Position numbers and translations under genes: made by a program. 64,000 nt of DNA from positions 62,001 to 126,000 of the forward strand of contig KV918888.1 in NCBI GenBank assembly GCA_002049455.2, read 5' to 3'. The notes below the pieces were generated by a model. The model did no database searches and was not told the DNA's origin. It saw only the letters and a program-made list of their open reading frames with translations. Shown here one piece after another: positions 1 to 9,872 of the stretch (position 1 is the stretch's first letter; every line of letters begins with the position of its first letter). The DNA is from Porphyra umbilicalis (taxonomy: Eukaryota > Rhodophyta > Bangiophyceae > Bangiales > Bangiaceae).

Positions 1-150
1 CCACACCGCCGACGGGCGGCAGCCGCACACACCACCGGCGAGCGGCCGCCGCCCACACAACCAGCGCGCGGCGGCCGCCCACACCGCCGACGGGCGGCAG
101 CCGTCCACACCACCGGCGCGCGGCCGCCGCCCACAGCACCACACCACCGG
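1..150. repeat. 78-bp G+C-rich tandem repeat, two imperfect units
   Basis: The phrase CCACACCGCCGACGGGCGGC begins at 1 and again at 79, followed both times by an ACCACCGGCG-type segment. The array runs off the left window edge, so its full length is unknown. No coding signal is supported here. Confidence 0.6.
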
Positions 151-273
151 CAAGCGGACGGAAAGCGCGCGCGCGCCAAGCGCGTCAACGCGTGCCCCCC
201 TCTGGCAGCGCAGGCGGCCGCCAAGCGCGCACTGGCGCGGCAGCCGCCCCCGCCGTGGCCGCACCCGCCGCAC

Positions 274-320
<47 letters not shown>
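274..320. repeat. (GCC)n microsatellite
   Basis: About fifteen consecutive GCC triplets. The flanks up to about 1000 are G+C-rich simple sequence with open frames on both strands, which is compositional; I see no recognisable protein. Confidence 0.85.
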
Positions 321-1510
321 CCCCGGAAGCCGCCCACGAAAGGAGGGGGGGGGGCCCGGGAGAGGCAAACCGACGTGGGAGACGGAACGGGGTGGTGGGG
401 GGGTATCGCCCCAGAAGGGGCCCACAAAGCAAGTCAAAAAGCGCGCGCAAGCTCGAGCCCAAACCCGCCGTGCACCGGCCGCTGTCAAGGGCACGGCCGC
501 CGCAAAAAAAGGGCGCGCAAAAAAAGCGCGCGCACGACGGGCAGCCGCGTCAGCGACGATGGCGCTGGCGGGGGTGTGACGATACCGCGCAAGAGAGGCG
601 GGTGCTGGGCGGCACGCCGTGGGGGGCACGAAGCAAGCTTCCAACACGACGGCACGCCCTGCGAGCGTATGCCCCACCACCGACGCCACCGCCACATCCA
701 CACCCCCCCCTCAGGGACACGCACCAGGGGTGGCCCGCGCCCGCGCGGGGCCCAAGACTAAACGCGTCGCCTCGAGCCCCGCCACCACACGCCTGCGCTG
801 GGCCTCGACGGCAGCCGCCGCCACTTTTCTCAGCACGAGGCCGACGATGCGGGGCGTGACGGCTGCCGCGCGCGAGCCCGCCCGAAGAGCTGACAACCCC
901 AGGCCGAGGCTGACAGACCGAGAAAAAGGTGCGAGCTAGAGCAAGGCTCCAGAAACGGGTCACGGGCACGGCGCAGAGAGAGCGCTCCAACGGTCGCAGA
1001 CATGAGCCAATCAAATGGAAGTCAGCTGGAGGCACGATTTCTGGAGAAATTGTCCTGCTGATGATGGTTCGCCTCAACCAATGAAAAGTGGCTGTACTGC
1101 TGACCATACGGAAGCGGCAGCCAGGCATCTTGGCCCAGGTCCCTCAGTGCTGTCGCGCCCACCTGTCGGCTGTCAGCCGTCACTAGGGACTGCGAGTCGC
1201 CTGCGGGGGGGCACGCCAGCGCGGCCTGCTCATGTCCGACGGGCGAACGGCCAGCAGCGCACGACGCGGCCGCGGTGGGGGGAAGTGGTGGACTCAGACA
1301 GCCTGGTCGGGGTGTCATAAGCAGGGCCTGCGGATCGTTCCTAAAACGATCCACGGCGCGCGCATGACGCGAGGCGATCGCGTGGCAAGCCGCCACGCGG
1401 TGGCGTTCGCGGCCGCCGTGTCTCGGTCGCGTCGTCAGCACGACGCGTGCCGGACACGAGACTCGATAGAGACCGGCCCTTCCCACACACAGTCGGACAC
1501 AGTGGGGCAC

Positions 1511-2112
1511 GACCACGCTCGCAGCTGTTGGTGGTGGGCCCTGCCCGGGAGGATGCGTGACGGGAGGGCACCACCACGCTCGCAGCTGTTGGTGGTGGGC
1601 CCTGCCCGGGAGGAGGTGTGACGGGAGGGCACCACCACGCTCGCAGCTGTTGGTGGTGGGCCCTGCCCGGGAGGGGGTGTGGCGGGATGGCACCACCACG
1701 CTCCCAGCTGTTGGTGGTGGGCCCTGCCGGGAGGGGGTGTGGCGGGATGGCACCACCACGCTGGCAGCTGTTGGTGGTGGGCCCTGCCGGGAGGGGGTGT
1801 GGCGGGATGGCACCACCACGCTCGCAGCTGTTGGTGGTTGGCCCTGCTGGGGAGGGGGTGTGGCGGGATGGAACCAACACGCTCGCAGCTGTTGGTGGTG
1901 GGCCCTGCTGGGGAGGGGGTGTGGCGGGGGGGCACCACCACGCTGCCAGCTGTTGGTGGTGGGCCCTGCTGGGGAGGGGGTGTGGCGGGGGGACACCACC
2001 ACGCTCCCAGCTGTTGGTGGTGGGCCCTGCTGGGGAGGGGGTGTGGCGGGGGGCACCACCACGCTCCCAGCTGTTGGTGGTGGGCCCTGCCCGGGCGATG
2101 TGTGGCGGGCGG
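1511..2112. repeat. 61-bp minisatellite, 10 units
   Basis: The anchor CACGCTCGCAGCTG recurs at about 1514, 1575, 1636, 1697, 1757, 1817, 1878, 1939, 2000 and 2060, a period of 60-61 bp. Each unit carries CACCACCACG and GTTGGTGGTGGG, which can pair as a short hairpin. Because 60/61 alternates, no single frame is kept through the array, so the open frames across it on both strands reflect absence of stops in the unit rather than a gene. Confidence 0.93.
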
Positions 2113-2968
2113 CCACGAAAAGTCTTGGCGCGCCTCTGCGCTCGCCACTTTGAACTGTCCTCCCAGGTGCTTGTCATTTTTCAGTCTCGAGCTGTATGCA
2201 ACAGCTGGTACGGCAGCGCCGCATCACAGAGAGCCACAAACAGGGATCTCAGGCGAAGACTCGTTGCCCTGGATCTGCCTCCTTTTCTCGATCTCGAGGC
2301 CCACGACACTCGTTCTGGGGCGGAGCACTCGAATGCCGGTCGATCATCTGAGACATCCGTGCCAACGTGCGGCTCCCATGCTCCGTGGTGTGGGCCGGGG
2401 GAGAATACGTCTCACTCTTCATTGTGATTCTCAGCGATTTCTCTCTGGCGAGAGTACCATTGGCTGGGAGAATACCTTCGCCGTGTGCCGTGGCAGCCCG
2501 TGGCGCCGCCATGTGGCGCTCAATCGACGTTTTTTAACGACGATCTCTCACTTTGTGTCATACATGTGCTTCGTGTCTGCATCGTGTCAAACGATCGCTG
2601 CCTTTCGTCGGCCTGTCGACCGCAATCTGCAGCGGATCTCGCGGATCGCCCCACCTCAGAGGCTCCGAGATTCCGCGGAAAGTTTACTCCAAGGGATTGG
2701 GCCACGGACCGCCCACCAACACGGAGGACTATCGATGGAAAAGTAGCCCGGTACGGAGTAACTCTATTGCACATATGGCCCATTTCAGGACCCTACAATA
2801 GGCGGCCCGTGAGGGGGCGCCACGTCGCAAGCCCAATTGAGATTTTAAGGATAGTCCTTTGACATTGCTAGGTTTGCTCTGATACGATGAAAATCGATCC
2901 AAGGCTTCGTGTCCAATCACAGCACGCCGCCAAATCAATCACATGTCCCAGAATGCACGGGTCATCTT
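2113..2968. other. Non-coding or unrecognised stretch
   Basis: Moderate G+C with short open frames only. I see no domain, no convincing start and no repeat beyond the edges of the neighbouring minisatellite and TIR element. Confidence 0.5.
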
Positions 2969-3683
2969 TTCCCTGGCCTTTAGGACAGGGTGCTCTCAAA
3001 GTGTAGTGATGCACACATATACTTAGATCCAGGGACTTGCTCTCCGTTTCAGAGGAGGCAGTCTGCATTCGTGTCCTCAGGGATCTGAGGGCGTGTCAGT
3101 GTGGGAAAGATCGCGATGACGCTAAAAGCAAATGGAGTTACATGGCAGAGAAGGACTGTCCTGCAAACGGGGTCACAGGGCCCGGACGGCCCCTGCCCCC
3201 CTGACCCCCCCCATCGCCCCGAGTTGCTCCCAGAAACCGCGCGCAGCGACATCCGGGGTTCGACGCGCACACGATGACCCGCGGGCGATCGTGCCTGCTC
3301 GCCGGCTTTTGTTGCGGCGGCTCGTCGGCGTATTCTGACGCCATCGAGCGGCGTGGTTAGAGGCGCCCCGTCGCGCGCGGTCGGTCCCACCAGCCCGCCC
3401 GTGCGCCGTGCCGACCGCCCCGTCCGCCGTGCGCAGGTGCGCTGCGCGGCGGAGTGACGGCCCCTCCCGTGGGTGTCGCGCGACGCCGGCGGGCCGCTGC
3501 CGCTGCGGTGGCGGCGGCAGCACCCCTCTCCCCGCCTCACGCGCCCTCCGCTACGGCAACATGACTGTACGTGCCCCCGTGCGCGCTCGAGGCTATGAAG
3601 CCGGCCGGCGTGTCCGGTATCGACGCGTCGCCGAGCACGCCATGGCCCTGAAGGCCAGGGTATTGCGCGCACGTGCCTGGAAT
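2969..3683. mobile_element. Non-autonomous TIR element, family CCCTGGCC, copy 1
   Basis: The element begins TTCCCTGGCCTTTAGGACAG and ends with the inverse CCTGAAGGCCAGGG followed by a conserved tail to CCTGGAAT. A second copy with the same ends and near-identical first 170 bp lies at 14460-15162, and a third, inverted and truncated, at 44242-44566. Both long copies are about 700-715 bp and contain no intact transposase; open frames inside are Arg/Ala-rich and not conserved. No clear target duplication was found, so the superfamily is unknown. Confidence 0.75.
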
Positions 3684-3822
3684 CTATATACTGTACAGTG
3701 CGTTCTCGTTACAAGAGACAGCTGATTCAGCTCAATATGAATCAAAGTGGCCTACACGGACTGGAATGGATGACTCGCGACCCATATTCCCTTGTAGACG
3801 ATTCTCTTGTGACGAGAACGCA
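3684..3822. other. Spacer between TIR element and foldback
   Basis: Lower G+C than the surroundings. No gene or repeat recognised. Confidence 0.4.
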
Positions 3823-3998
3823 ATGTATTGCTGTGTTCTCAATTTTGGCCGATGTTGTCGAAGTCAAGACAGGGTCTCGCCCATTGGTCGACCCACTGTA
3901 TCCGGCTGATCGGATGGCTGAGAAACAGTTTTATACAGTTGATTATCCCTCTTGACATCGACGGCATCGGTCAAAATTGGGAAGACAGCAATAAATTT
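3823..3998. repeat. Foldback (inverted repeat) with about 46-bp arms
   Basis: The left arm (about 3824-3870, ATTGCTGTGTTCTCAATTTT then GGCCGATG) is the imperfect reverse complement of the right arm (about 3951-3998, GGTCAAAATTGGGAAGACAG). The loop is about 80 bp. The length and moderate arm identity fit a small MITE or foldback element. Confidence 0.7.
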
Positions 3999-4774
3999 GG
4001 CAGCGAGCACTGCGGCGAAAAACGGATTGTCAGCAAGGCACCCTCGGGGCCCGAGCGTAGGCGCGGAGCGCCGGAGCCTCGTCAATCCCGTGACAGTATG
4101 TACTTTTTCTCGCCGCTCACCCTCCTCACCCTGTCCCACAAGCGCGCGCTCCACCTCCGCCACAGCGTGCGCCACTGCCATCCGTTTCGTGGGCCACGCC
4201 GCCCAGCGCGCCCCAAACTATTCGGGCGCCCGCCCGCTCTCTGTTGTGAGCGTAAAGTCCTACGCGTGCGGCACGACGGCTGCCCGCGCGCGTGTCATCC
4301 CTCTCAGCAGTCTCAGCACAAAGTAGAGAGGTCCAACGCTCTTTGTTTATCCGTGCGCCGGGGCTCGGCCCCAGCGTCCGCCTTCTTGTACCCTCTTGGT
4401 CATGCCCGCTCCCTCAGACACCCGCCCTCAGGGCTCCCCCCTGCAGCACCGCCTCGCCGCTGTCCTCCCCTGCCCGGGGGCCTCATTCAGGCTGGGCTCC
4501 CCCATGCCCGGTGCCCTCCACGCATTGGCGCCGTCGCTGGTTGAGTCGCTCCGCCTCGCCGCTCCCCCCGCCATGCATCTAGACCTACGGCGGCTCCCGT
4601 CGTAGGTGGCGCCCACCGTCCCGGTGGAGCCTCCCCCGTCGGCCCCCGCCTGCCGGCGCGGTGCCGTACCGGGTAGATCACCCCGCGTTGGGTGTGCGCA
4701 CCGCCCCGATGGCGACACCCACCCGCGGGGACTTGGCGGGTGCCGCGGGCACGGGGGGTGCACGTAGTAGTTGC
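3999..4774. other. Intergenic, nothing recognised
   Basis: The 3' flank of the NB-ARC/TPR gene on the opposite strand. Pyrimidine-rich on the plus strand at 4380-4640. No gene, RNA or repeat supported. Confidence 0.4.
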
Positions 4775-7240
4775 TCACTCCGTGTCCATAACACTCTCCA
4801 CCGCCGCCGACCAGCTCCCTCCGTCGACGAGCGCCTGGAGCAGGGAACAGTTTGCGTCCATCCATTGTTGCGGCGCCGCCTCGGGCGTGTACACCTTCAG
4901 TGCGCGGCTGTAGCAGGCCACCGCCACACTAACGTCAGCCGCCCCCATGGCGCCCTCCCCGTGGCGGCCGTGGTGCATGACCCCCATTTGATACTGCGTC
5001 TCTGCCCAATTTATGGGCGCCGCCGCACGCGTGCGGACGGCCAGGGCACTTTCAAAACAGGCCGCTGCCGTCTTCCTGTTGGTCGCCGGGTCCCCGAACA
5101 TGCGGTCGCGGAAGGCCATCCCGAGGTGGTGCTGGGTGCTTCCCCACCGGAACGGCGACGCCTCTCGCGTGCGCACGGTCAGCGCACTTTGGAAGCAGGC
5201 AATGGCCGACTCGATCGCCGCCGCCTTGTCGCCAAGAAGCCGGTGGTAGTAAGCAATACCGAGGTTGTGGTTTGCCATGCCCCATTGCACCGGCGTCAAT
5301 GACCGGGTGTGTTCTTCCAGCGCTTGGCTGTAGCATGCGATAGCCGCCTCCATGTTGATCGCCTGATCCCCGGCGTCGCGCTGATGGTAGGCAGCCCCGA
5401 GATTGATGTGCGTCGATGCCCAATCAAGCGGCGCGGCCTCCCGCGTCCACACCTCGAGTGCCTTGTAGTAGCAGGCGATGGCCGCCTCTATGCTGTTCGA
5501 CGCGTCCCCGACCACCCGGTCGATCAGTGCGTCGCCGAGGCTGACCTGCATCGCCGCCCACTGGAGTGGAGCCGCCCCCCGCGTGCTCGCATGCAGCGCG
5601 CGTTGGCAGCAGGCTATTGCCGCCTCCAGGCTGTCCGCCCGGACGCCGCCGACGAGAGCGCGGCACGCGCGACCGAGACCGGACTGCCACTCAGTCCACA
5701 ACACTGGTGCATCTGCATGCGGCACGAGCGCTACGGCACTGCCCCAGTGCATGACAGCCATCTCCATGTTGAGCCACCGACCCCCGGTAAACCGCTCTGT
5801 ATACGCGGATGCCAGCGCTGCGTGCACGCGGCCCAGTAGCACGGGCGGGTGGGTAACACCCGGGGTAGCGTCACGAATCACTGCCGTCAGTGCAGTGAGC
5901 ATCAACTCTACGTCCGCCTGGAAAGCCAGCAACGAACTCTCCCGCACGCGCGCGGCTTGCCACTCTGGGTCCATGACGGAAATGAGGCCGCACACATCAC
6001 CCGCCGCGGCAACATGCCGCACCACGTTGTCGTACCAGTAGCCGTCGTCCGGTACCTCCCAAAAGGGAACCCGCCGCCACCCGTGTGCGTCTCGGCTGAC
6101 AGCCCCCAACCCGTTCATGTAGGCGTCCACCATCTGCTGGTGGGTGGCGGGGGTAGCGTCGCCAAGCAGGCTCAACGCGTACTCGCCAACGACCGGGTGT
6201 ACGTTGACAGCGATGAGGTCCCCACTGGCGTCGTCTACGTCCCGACGTACGAGCCCCACCTGTATGAGTGCGTTGACTAGCTGCTCGACATTGCTAGTCA
6301 ACACGCCGTCCACAGGCCCCGCCGACGTTCCACCCGCCACGACCGACTCGCCGAGCGTCGACTGCCACAGTCGCGCCAGCACGGGCAAGCACACACGGGC
6401 GGGTGGGATGCCCAGCGCCGGAAAGACAGCGCGGAAAACCTCGTCCGAAAGGGTCCAGAAGCTCTCATCCAGTGCCGCGCGCACAGACGGCCACGGTGCG
6501 TCGCCGTCCGAGCACTCAAGACTGGGGTCCATCCACCGTCGCTGCAGCGCTTCCACCACTCCCCGCCATGCGCCGCCGCTGTCGCCAATCATGGAGCCGA
6601 CCGTAACCAGCGACAGCGCGTGGCACTCCGTCTTGGCCAAAACGCGACGCACCCAGGCGTTCTCTTCGCCCGACGAAAACGGGGGCACCCCCGCCGTCAC
6701 CGTCTTGCCCGCCCCCGCCGCCAACACCAGTTGCACGTTCTGTACAGGCAGCGCGTCGATGCGCATCAGCGTCGCGGCGGGCACGGACGCGAATACTGCC
6801 TCTGAGCGGGTGGAGAAGGGCATGGGCGTGGCTGAAGGGATCAGCGCGAGGAGCTGCTGCAGTAAGTCATGCGACGCGTCCGGCACGTCGTCAATGACGA
6901 CAAGCCACTCTGCCGCGTCCGCCACCGTCGCGGAGTTGATATAGCGCGCGGCCTCTGCCACAACACCCTCGTCGTCGCTCAGCGCTGCCAATCGTTGGGC
7001 GGTGGCGTACTGCCGCCCGGTCGACTGTGCCGCCTTGGCTGCGAGGGGGGAAGACGTAGATCGGCCCTTCGCACAGCCGTGGCAGCCGACCAACCCACCT
7101 GCCCACGACTCGGGCGCATACAGAGTCTGGGGCCGGATGGAGGCAGATACACTCGCCCCGGTGTCGCCCACCGCCGGTTTCAAAGAACCCCACACCACCC
7201 CTCGCCACCGCGCATTCGAGTGCAAACGCTGGGGGCACAC
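4775..7240 (-). CDS. NB-ARC/TPR STAND-type protein, 5' end incomplete
   Basis: An 821-codon open frame. The first third keeps later NB-ARC landmarks: a kinase-2-like hydrophobic run ending in two acidic residues (WLVVIDDVPD), a sensor-like FSTRSEAVF, a GLPL-like CHALSLVTVGSM, and a winged-helix-like segment ending near LPVLARLWQS. The C-terminal half contains about six TPR-like units of roughly 48 residues of the type EAAIACYxxAL...TREAAPLxWAxTxxNLGxAY. This arrangement is known in cyanobacteria, brown algae and red algae, where NB-ARC acts as a nucleotide switch and TPRs as a variable recognition surface. No GxGGxGKT P-loop is visible. The frame opens with GTG at 7240, and an in-frame ATG at 7339 is separated from it by a TAG, so the 5' end is spliced, truncated or decayed. 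Base composition is less extreme than in the housekeeping genes. Confidence 0.75.
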   Translation of the reverse strand: MCPQRLHSNARWRGVVWGSLKPAVGDTGASVSASIRPQTLYAPESWAGGLVGCHGCAKGRSTSSPLAAKAAQSTGRQYATAQRLAALSDDEGVVAEAARYINSATVADAAEWLVVIDDVPDASHDLLQQLLALIPSATPMPFSTRSEAVFASVPAATLMRIDALPVQNVQLVLAAGAGKTVTAGVPPFSSGEENAWVRRVLAKTECHALSLVTVGSMIGDSGGAWRGVVEALQRRWMDPSLECSDGDAPWPSVRAALDESFWTLSDEVFRAVFPALGIPPARVCLPVLARLWQSTLGESVVAGGTSAGPVDGVLTSNVEQLVNALIQVGLVRRDVDDASGDLIAVNVHPVVGEYALSLLGDATPATHQQMVDAYMNGLGAVSRDAHGWRRVPFWEVPDDGYWYDNVVRHVAAAGDVCGLISVMDPEWQAARVRESSLLAFQADVELMLTALTAVIRDATPGVTHPPVLLGRVHAALASAYTERFTGGRWLNMEMAVMHWGSAVALVPHADAPVLWTEWQSGLGRACRALVGGVRADSLEAAIACCQRALHASTRGAAPLQWAAMQVSLGDALIDRVVGDASNSIEAAIACYYKALEVWTREAAPLDWASTHINLGAAYHQRDAGDQAINMEAAIACYSQALEEHTRSLTPVQWGMANHNLGIAYYHRLLGDKAAAIESAIACFQSALTVRTREASPFRWGSTQHHLGMAFRDRMFGDPATNRKTAAACFESALAVRTRAAAPINWAETQYQMGVMHHGRHGEGAMGAADVSVAVACYSRALKVYTPEAAPQQWMDANCSLLQALVDGGSWSAAVESVMDTE

Positions 7241-8529
7241 CTATGTCGCACACGCGCTTGTCGACTAGCTCCAATGTGCAGCCATTCCAGCTGCCGCACT
7301 ATCCATAATATTCACCCGCACAAGCAATAGCTCGGCCATGGTGTCGACAACGTGCAGGCATAGGTGTCTAAAAGGCGCCAGGTACCCCCCCCGCGCGGGT
7401 CACGTCACGTCACGTTCTCCGTGGCTTGTTGAAGACTCCGAATTGTAGCCTGGGCCGAGTCCCCATTGACAAACGTCAGCTGACGTGTGAGTCCGCATTG
7501 TCAATCGTCACTCTGAATCTGACAACGTGGACTGGGAATGCCGTGTGGCCAATAGCTTTATGTCGTGTGACGACCAATCAATGAGAGCTCCAGCGCAACC
7601 GAAGCCTTGACGAAAGGGCAGCTGCCCCTGCAGCCACCTCCGCGATTCTGTGTGTCACTGTCCCTCTTCTGAAGGATGCCATCAGCAATGGGGGAAGTGC
7701 CATGCAGGGGGTGTTGGAAATGATGTGGTTTATTTCGCCCATCATTTGGCCCACTAAATACCACGACAGTAATGCCAGCAGGCGTACGACACACCTGAAG
7801 AAACCACACGGGCAGTTGGTTGTTCTACAACAGAGACAGGATACAAAAAATCAGATGCATCGTCGTAGCGTCGGTCGCTATCATATTCATAGCGTGGAGA
7901 GTGCCGCCGGGCGGCTCTTATCATGACCACTGTCAGTCACGCGCTGGGACGTACTCAAGAAGGCCTCGGCAGCACCGGGATGCGACTCACATCGCCTCCG
8001 CATGCCCAGTCGACGGAGGTCATGCGGATCGAGACACGTCACAAAAAGACAATGCACGCGTGAAACCTACCCTGCCTACACGGTGCCCCCAGAGCTAGCA
8101 GCCTACGGAGCAGAGAAAGAACGGAAAAGCAGACACATCTTTTACAGCCCGCGACGTGCAACGCTCGATCCTGGTTCTTCATGTGTCCGCCAGCGTGTAC
8201 CCTTTTTCGTGTTTTTTTGGCATGTACGTCGCATCTATGCTGGTACTGATGTCGGTGTGGCGCGGCAGGCCGCGGCGTCGACCACGTCGGCCGCCACGAC
8301 GGCCGCCGCTGTTTGGCGCCCCCGTCAGCAATCGATCGGTCCGCGGGCCGCCCTGTCCGGCAGGCGCGGCTCCCTTGCCGAGGGGACCGCGCTCCCGAGG
8401 CGGGGCGCCCACTGACGCGGCAGTGGCGGTGTCCCCACCGCCGCAGCTGGGTACACTCGTAGAGCCGGCGCGGGCGTTGCGGGCGGGGGTGATGGGCGAC
8501 GAGGGGGGGGCGCACCCCGGTGACGGCGC
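7241..8529. other. Intergenic, no gene recognised
   Basis: Lies upstream of the NB-ARC/TPR gene. It contains short direct repeats of CACGT near 7400 (GGTCACGTCACGTCACG) and moderate A+T. Open frames are short and without domain signals; G+C-rich simple sequence dominates after 8250. Confidence 0.4.
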
Positions 8530-9286
8530 TCAAGCGCGCGCCCAGCGGAAATGACGTCCTTGTCGTGCCACGGCGACCGCCACCGCCGTGGCGCACACCG
8601 CTGCGCCACCGGACCGCGCTTGCGGCGCACGCACCACGTGCGTGGGGCGTGCGTGCGTTACAGAGGGCCACCGCTGCCTCGCAGTCAATAAGCGCGAGCG
8701 CCGGCTGCACCACCGCAGGGATAGGGGTGATGACGGGCGGGTGGGGCATGGCGGCAGACGAGGTGGGGGGGGACGCTGCGGCGGCCGCAGGCGTGGCCCG
8801 CCGCCGCGGGCAAGGGGCAGGTGGCGCCGTCAACAGGGGGCGGGCGCCCTCGTCGCCGCGCCGAGGTGCCGTCACCGGCAGTGCCTGCCAGTGCCACGGC
8901 AGTAGCTGCGGTGCCGCGGCGCGGGGCGGGCCCGAGCCCCGCGAGCGCTGGTCCAAAGAGAGGCACGGCCGCCGTCATCACGGGGATGGCGCCCTGGAGC
9001 GACTCGACCAAGAAAAACAAGAATGTCGCGGGCTCGGGAGTTGCTCAGCGCCGCGGCCAAGTCGGAGCCGACGGCCGCGGTTGTGGCCAGTGCAGACGGC
9101 AGCCATGCGTCGGCCGCCTCGACGGCGGCGGCGTGGCAAGATTGGCGGCCGCGTCAAGGTGCGGGAGCTCCTCTCAGAGGGGGCGTTCGCGCCGTCTGAG
9201 ACGCCCACCCCAAGCACCGGCAAGCCCGCACATGCCAAGAGCATGATATAGCACGGCAGAGAGAGAAAACGGCACGGCAGTGCCAT
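8530..9286 (-). pseudogene. Decayed or frame-broken secreted-protein candidate
   Basis: A real ATG at 9286 starts a good signal-peptide-like leader: MALPCRF, then a hydrophobic stretch through about residue 28 ending near GVGVSDGANAP. Downstream, Ala/Val/Leu-rich coding-like segments appear in different minus frames (near 9115-9010 and 9020-8880), as if one protein were broken by at least two frame changes. I do not recognise the family. It could equally be a spurious leader next to simple sequence. A 302-bp dispersed repeat begins 285 bp upstream of the ATG (at 9571). Confidence 0.28.
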
Positions 9287-9398
9287 CGTATCGAATAGAA
9301 TACAAGTTAGCTTCCTCGGTCGCTATCGCCAGCCGTCGGCATCACGTTTTGGGTCCACCGTCAGCGTCACCCCCACTGGCGCGCTCATCCTCCCCCCA

Positions 9399-9418
9399 CC
9401 CCCCCCCCCCCCCCCCCC
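9399..9418. repeat. 20-nt poly-C tract
   Basis: Uninterrupted C run in the plus strand. One of many long G/C homopolymers in the window. Confidence 0.9.
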
Positions 9419-9570
9419 GCGGCTCCCCCGCCGCCGCCGCCGCCGCTGCCGCTGAGGCGTCGCTCGCGGGGCACTACCCTGGGGCCCGCCTCGGGGGGTG
9501 TACGTCCGCGGCTCGGCGGCGGGCCTTCCCGCTCTTGCCGGAGAAGCGCATAAAATAACGCACAAAAGAA

Positions 9571-9872
9571 CCCCTCCGTATTGTCTGTGTCCGACGGTTA
9601 TTCGTACCACGGGCGTTGACTTTAGGCGGGGTGGGGCGAAGAGATTTAGCGACGTGCGAGGAATGGGCCCGTTCCCATTCCTCACCGGGGATTAAGCTGT
9701 GGGATCGGATTCCGCCGGAGATCCATTTCCCGGCGGCACCTGCTGCCCCGAGCAGCAGCCAGCGCGTAGCCACACGCGTCGGCCGCCCGAGTCCACCCCC
9801 AGCCCGCATAAGGCGACGCCGCCCGCGTCTCCCGGTGCTGCTCCCCGGCTCCCCACGTCCGCTGTTTTTTCG
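9571..9872 (+). repeat. Dispersed 300-bp repeat, copy 1
   Basis: Starts CCCCTCCGTATTGTC and ends GCTGTTTTTTCG. Copy 2, 58362-58660, shares the start, internal blocks such as GGCGGGGTGGGGCGAA/CGCGGGGTGGGGCGAA and GGATCGGAT, TAGCCACACG, and the end CCGCTGTTTTT. Divergence is appreciable. No TIRs or target duplication are obvious, so the class is unknown. Confidence 0.7.

Noticed and set aside
1022-2180. Minus- and plus-strand repeat proteins across the 61-bp minisatellite
   Set aside because: The unit lacks stops on either strand and the 60/61 spacing breaks any constant frame; explained by the repeat.
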